Shown here: positions 5,842 through 7,949 of the stretch, in pieces
Layout of the letters: every line of letters starts with the position of its first letter
Position numbering within the stretch: position 1 is the first letter of the stretch
NCBI GenBank assembly: GCA_029260335.1
Contig: JAJDDL010000010.1
Coordinates: forward strand, 1 to 7,949
Source of the DNA: Phycisphaerales bacterium
GTDB lineage: Bacteria; Planctomycetota; Phycisphaerae; Phycisphaerales; UBA1924
Length of the DNA: 7,949 nucleotides
Direction of reading: 5' to 3'
The notes under the pieces: model-generated
Database searches by the model: none
What the model was told of the DNA's origin: nothing
What the model saw: only the letters and a program-made list of their open reading frames with translations
Made by a program: the position numbers and the translations under genes

Positions 5842-7790
5842 AAGCGATCATTGCCCTCAGAATCAGGCTCGTCCTGATCGCTGAGCGCATTGAGGAGCAA
5901 GCCCTCCGCAAGAGTCATGAAATCGTGCTCGGTCACGATGCCGACCAGCCTCTCATCGCTCACGACCGGTAGGGCTGAGACCGCATTCGCACGCATGAGG
6001 TTGATCGCGTCCAGCGTCGTAGTTTCGGGTGAGACAGTCAGCGGGTTGGGGATCATCAACTCTCGGACTGCGATCTCCCGATCCACCGCCCGCTTGGTTG
6101 CCACCATGCGCAGGAGCGAGCGGAACGATACCAGCCCGACGAGCCGGTTCTCGTCATCCTCCACCGGCACGTGCCGAACTTTCTCCCAATCCATGATCGA
6201 CGCGGCGAGGTCTATCAGCTCATCGGGTCCGACGGTATACAGATCGGTCGTCATGTACTGGCCGACCCGCTCGAACATCGCCCGCCCTGCGCCGGATTCA
6301 GACAGGTCCGCCGGTTTCCATTCATGGACAGGGCGTTCGGTTTCTTGTCTGCGGACGGTCGCGGCGGTTAGCGACGCTCGCCTTTGTGCCCTGGTGCCGC
6401 GCCCGCGGAGCAACGCCGCCGATTGCAACAGCCAACTCGAACCGGTCTTGCGCGATGCGACCCTGTCGTGGATGATCGAGAGCAGTCGTTGCGAATCGCC
6501 GCTATCAACCCCGGCTTGGGCCAGTCCTTTCTCGGCTACGGGGAGAAGGCGTTCCAGGACAAGCCGATCGACCGGAATCGTCTCCCCATCGAACCAAGTG
6601 ATCTGGGAAGCCAGCCCCTCGCGAGCCGCGGCTGTGAAGTTTGCCCGTGCATCTTCGAAGTCCATGCGCGGGCGAACGTCGCCGAATGCATCCATGCCTC
6701 CAGCCATCAGGCCTACCCATAACGCAGCGTTTGCCATCTCGTCGACGACGGTCGGCCCGGAAGGCAGCACGCGATTCTCGATCCGCAGGTGCGGCTTGCC
6801 TTCGGTCACGCCGTAGCACGGGCGATTCCATCGGTACATGGTCGAGTTGTGCATCTGCAATGCCCGAAGCTTGGGCGTCTGTCCGGCGTCGAGCGTGGCG
6901 AGCGGATCCTCTTGCACCTCGGTCGACATGATCAGGCGGAACCGGGCGATGTCATCGCGGAAGAGTTCGAGGACAGAGTGATCGGCCCAGCGCTCGCCGA
7001 AGCGCACGCGCGGGACCGACTCGCGGCCGTGCGGATGATCGCGGCGGGTATCGACCGTCTGCTGGAAGATCGCGATCCTGGTTTCTTTCCAGAGCCGCTT
7101 GCCGAAGAGGATTGGCGAGTTGACCGCCGCCGCGAGCGTTGGCGCGGTGATCGCCTGGGCGATATTGAAAAGCGGCGCGAACTCTTCACCGGTGACCTGG
7201 AAGTGCAGTTGAAAGCTCGTGTTGAGCGCCTCGAGCATGATGTTGTCGTGATGGAGGCTGAGCTCGTCTGCGCCCTTAATCCGAAGCTCGTAGCTGCCGC
7301 CTCGCAAGCCGGTGATGATGTCGTTGATCGCGTGGTACCGTGGGTTGGGGGTCATGCTCTCGAGCGAGAGGTGCTCGAGATCGAGGGTGGGCAGGATCCC
7401 CGTGAGCAGGAGCTTGGTGCCCATGCTCTCGGCGACCGATCCGATCCGCTCGAGCAGTTCTCGGAGGGACGCCTCCATCTCCGAGAAGCACTTCCCTTTG
7501 AGTTCCAGCGGGTCGAGATTGCACTCGAGGTTGAACTGCGCGAGTTCGGTGGTCAGCCGGGGTTCGTCGATGGCTTCGAGAATCTGGACCGCTTTGAGGG
7601 CAGGCTGCCACGCCTCGTCCACCAACGCCAGCTCTTGCTCGGCTCCGATCCGCCGAATGCCCGTCTCGATCAGGTTCTCGTCGTGCATCCGCTCCAAGGC
7701 CTGGAGGTCGGCGAGCAGCGCGTGCATGAACGCCCGGTGCTCCTCGCCCTCGGCCTTGTGACTGACATCATGCACACCCATGGGGCCCAT
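5838..7790 (-). CDS. GCS2-family carboxylate-amine ligase (glutamate-cysteine ligase-like) fused to two CBS domains
   Basis: This 650-residue protein has two parts. Residues 35-430 match the GCS2 family (glutamate-cysteine ligase type 2, YbdK/EgtA-like), which forms amide bonds to a glutamate-like carboxylate using ATP. Supporting stretches are RRIGAEQELALVD (46-58), NLECNLDP (87-94), TSFQLHFQV (191-199) and LRIENRVLPSGPTVVDEMAN (335-354). An Arg-rich linker (about 462-505) leads to a CBS pair: QYMTTDLYTVGPDE through LVGLVSF (511-556) and ELMIPNPLTVSPE through LVGIVTEHDF (577-624). Such pairs usually bind adenine nucleotides and control the attached domain. The fusion exceeds the roughly 370-400 residues of stand-alone GCS2 proteins. 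No signal peptide or membrane segment is seen, so it is cytoplasmic. Start choice is uncertain: neither ATG 7790 nor ATG 7781 has a strong Shine-Dalgarno site. It is coupled to the hydrolase gene by a 4-base overlap. The amine substrate need not be cysteine. Confidence 0.88.
   Translation of the reverse strand: MGPMGVHDVSHKAEGEEHRAFMHALLADLQALERMHDENLIETGIRRIGAEQELALVDEAWQPALKAVQILEAIDEPRLTTELAQFNLECNLDPLELKGKCFSEMEASLRELLERIGSVAESMGTKLLLTGILPTLDLEHLSLESMTPNPRYHAINDIITGLRGGSYELRIKGADELSLHHDNIMLEALNTSFQLHFQVTGEEFAPLFNIAQAITAPTLAAAVNSPILFGKRLWKETRIAIFQQTVDTRRDHPHGRESVPRVRFGERWADHSVLELFRDDIARFRLIMSTEVQEDPLATLDAGQTPKLRALQMHNSTMYRWNRPCYGVTEGKPHLRIENRVLPSGPTVVDEMANAALWVGLMAGGMDAFGDVRPRMDFEDARANFTAAAREGLASQITWFDGETIPVDRLVLERLLPVAEKGLAQAGVDSGDSQRLLSIIHDRVASRKTGSSWLLQSAALLRGRGTRAQRRASLTAATVRRQETERPVHEWKPADLSESGAGRAMFERVGQYMTTDLYTVGPDELIDLAASIMDWEKVRHVPVEDDENRLVGLVSFRSLLRMVATKRAVDREIAVRELMIPNPLTVSPETTTLDAINLMRANAVSALPVVSDERLVGIVTEHDFMTLAEGLLLNALSDQDEPDSEGNDRL
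5895..6269 (-). other. CBS domain pair (Bateman module) within the ligase
   Basis: This segment encodes residues 508-632 of the ligase fusion. Both halves have the CBS pattern: a Met-Thr or Met-Ile/Pro start, a Val-x-Pro-(Asp/Glu) turn, a helix, a (V/L)PVV or VPV strand, and a closing LVG(L/I)V strand. The halves are about 66 residues apart. The module is the likely site of allosteric control by ATP, ADP, AMP or S-adenosyl compounds; the ligand cannot be told from sequence. Confidence 0.85.
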
Positions 7791-7833
7791 CTTCGCTCAA
7801 AGCTCTGGCTTGTGCAAGTTGGTGGGAGGGTCC

Positions 7834-7857
7834 GGCACAAGAAAAGGCGCAAGAAAA
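7834..7857. repeat. 12-bp tandem direct repeat next to a terminator
   Basis: GGCACAAGAAAA (7834-7845) is followed directly by GGCGCAAGAAAA (7846-7857), with one difference in twelve. On the minus strand it reads as two TTTTCTTG-type blocks and extends the T tract of the terminator at 7854-7878. It may reinforce termination or be a chance duplication. Confidence 0.6.
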
Positions 7858-7878
7858 AAGGGTGCCCGTCGGGCACCC
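7854..7878 (-). terminator. Intrinsic terminator of the right-edge gene
   Basis: On the minus strand GGGTGCCC and GGGCACCC form a perfect 8-bp GC-rich stem around a GAC loop, followed at once by TTTTTTCTTG. It begins 29 bases after the stop codon of the truncated gene at the right edge. The plus strand has no T run after the stem, so it is directional. Confidence 0.93.
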
Positions 7879-7906
7879 TCATGAGGTATTTCTTCAATCG
7901 GAAGGC

Positions 7907-7949
7907 TCAACCCTCGGCTTCGGCCTCGGCGGGCTTGGCCTTCGCGTCC
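7907..7949 (-). CDS. C-terminal tail of an Ala/Glu/Lys-rich protein (partial; possibly ribosomal)
   Basis: Only the last 13 codons and a TGA stop (7907-7909) are in the window, encoding DAKAKPAEAEAEG. Its reality is supported by the strong terminator 29 bases downstream and by typical low-complexity coding composition. Such charged Ala-rich tails are common on planctomycete ribosomal and other RNA-binding proteins. Because trmD and rplS lie downstream on the same strand, ribosomal protein S16 (rpsP) is one candidate, but 13 residues cannot establish this. Confidence 0.55.
   Translation of the reverse strand, partial: DAKAKPAEAEAEG

Larger units (their letters stand above)
7791..7906 (-). other. 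Intergenic region upstream of the ligase gene
   Basis: This 116-bp gap holds the terminator of the preceding gene and about 63 bases of leader for the ligase-hydrolase pair. Because the terminator is strong, the pair probably has its own promoter here, but I see no convincing -35/-10 boxes. The sequence just before the start (GAGCGAAG) is at best a weak ribosome binding site. Confidence 0.4.

Noticed and set aside
5890..6816. 308-codon open frame on the plus strand opposite the ligase-CBS gene
   Set aside because: The Ser/Arg-rich low-complexity product is a typical antisense shadow, and the minus strand encodes recognisable CBS and GCS2 motifs over the same bases.
7791..7853. Promoter of the ligase-hydrolase operon
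   Set aside because: TTGTGC with a 17-base spacer to TTGCAC was considered, but the second box is far from a -10 consensus.

Overview
The window looks like chromosomal DNA from a planctomycete of the class Phycisphaerae. The evidence is high GC content, a secreted protein ending in paired dockerin-like calcium loops and a terminal Gly-Cys-Ser (the GC-type dockerin architecture I associate with Phycisphaerales), a secreted-type GH29 fucosidase, and a dispersed ribosomal gene neighbourhood. The assignment rests on protein style, not on a marker gene.

Layout. Positions 1-870 (+) hold the 3' end of a secreted, dockerin-anchored protein, followed by a strong intrinsic terminator (905-936). Everything else is on the minus strand, so it is read right to left. 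At the right edge is the last 13 codons of an Ala/Glu/Lys-rich protein (7907-7949) with its own strong terminator. Next comes a GCS2-type carboxylate-amine ligase fused to two CBS domains (5838-7790). It overlaps by four bases (GTGA) a gene for an AstE/aspartoacylase-family zinc hydrolase with a C-terminal membrane segment (4468-5841). A 151-bp gap contains a large imperfect inverted repeat (4350-4469). Then follow trmD (3543-4316), rplS (3059-3451) with a terminator, and a GH29 alpha-L-fucosidase-like gene (1119-2972). The fucosidase converges on the first gene across a 248-bp gap.

How the genes relate. trmD and rplS are the end of the widespread rpsP-rimM-trmD-rplS cluster. rimM is absent here, and a ligase/hydrolase pair sits directly upstream of trmD. 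The right-edge tail could be the end of rpsP, which would make the pair an insertion into that cluster, but this is a guess. The pair is the most interesting unit in the window: an amide-bond-forming ligase with nucleotide-sensing CBS domains is translationally coupled to a metallohydrolase of a family that cleaves N-acyl amino acids. This suggests a regulated make-and-break cycle for a small gamma-glutamyl or amide compound whose identity cannot be read from sequence. The fucosidase and the dockerin protein fit a polysaccharide- or protein-degrading lifestyle and probably have nothing to do with the translation genes.

I saw no tRNA, rRNA, CRISPR array, insertion sequence or phage gene.
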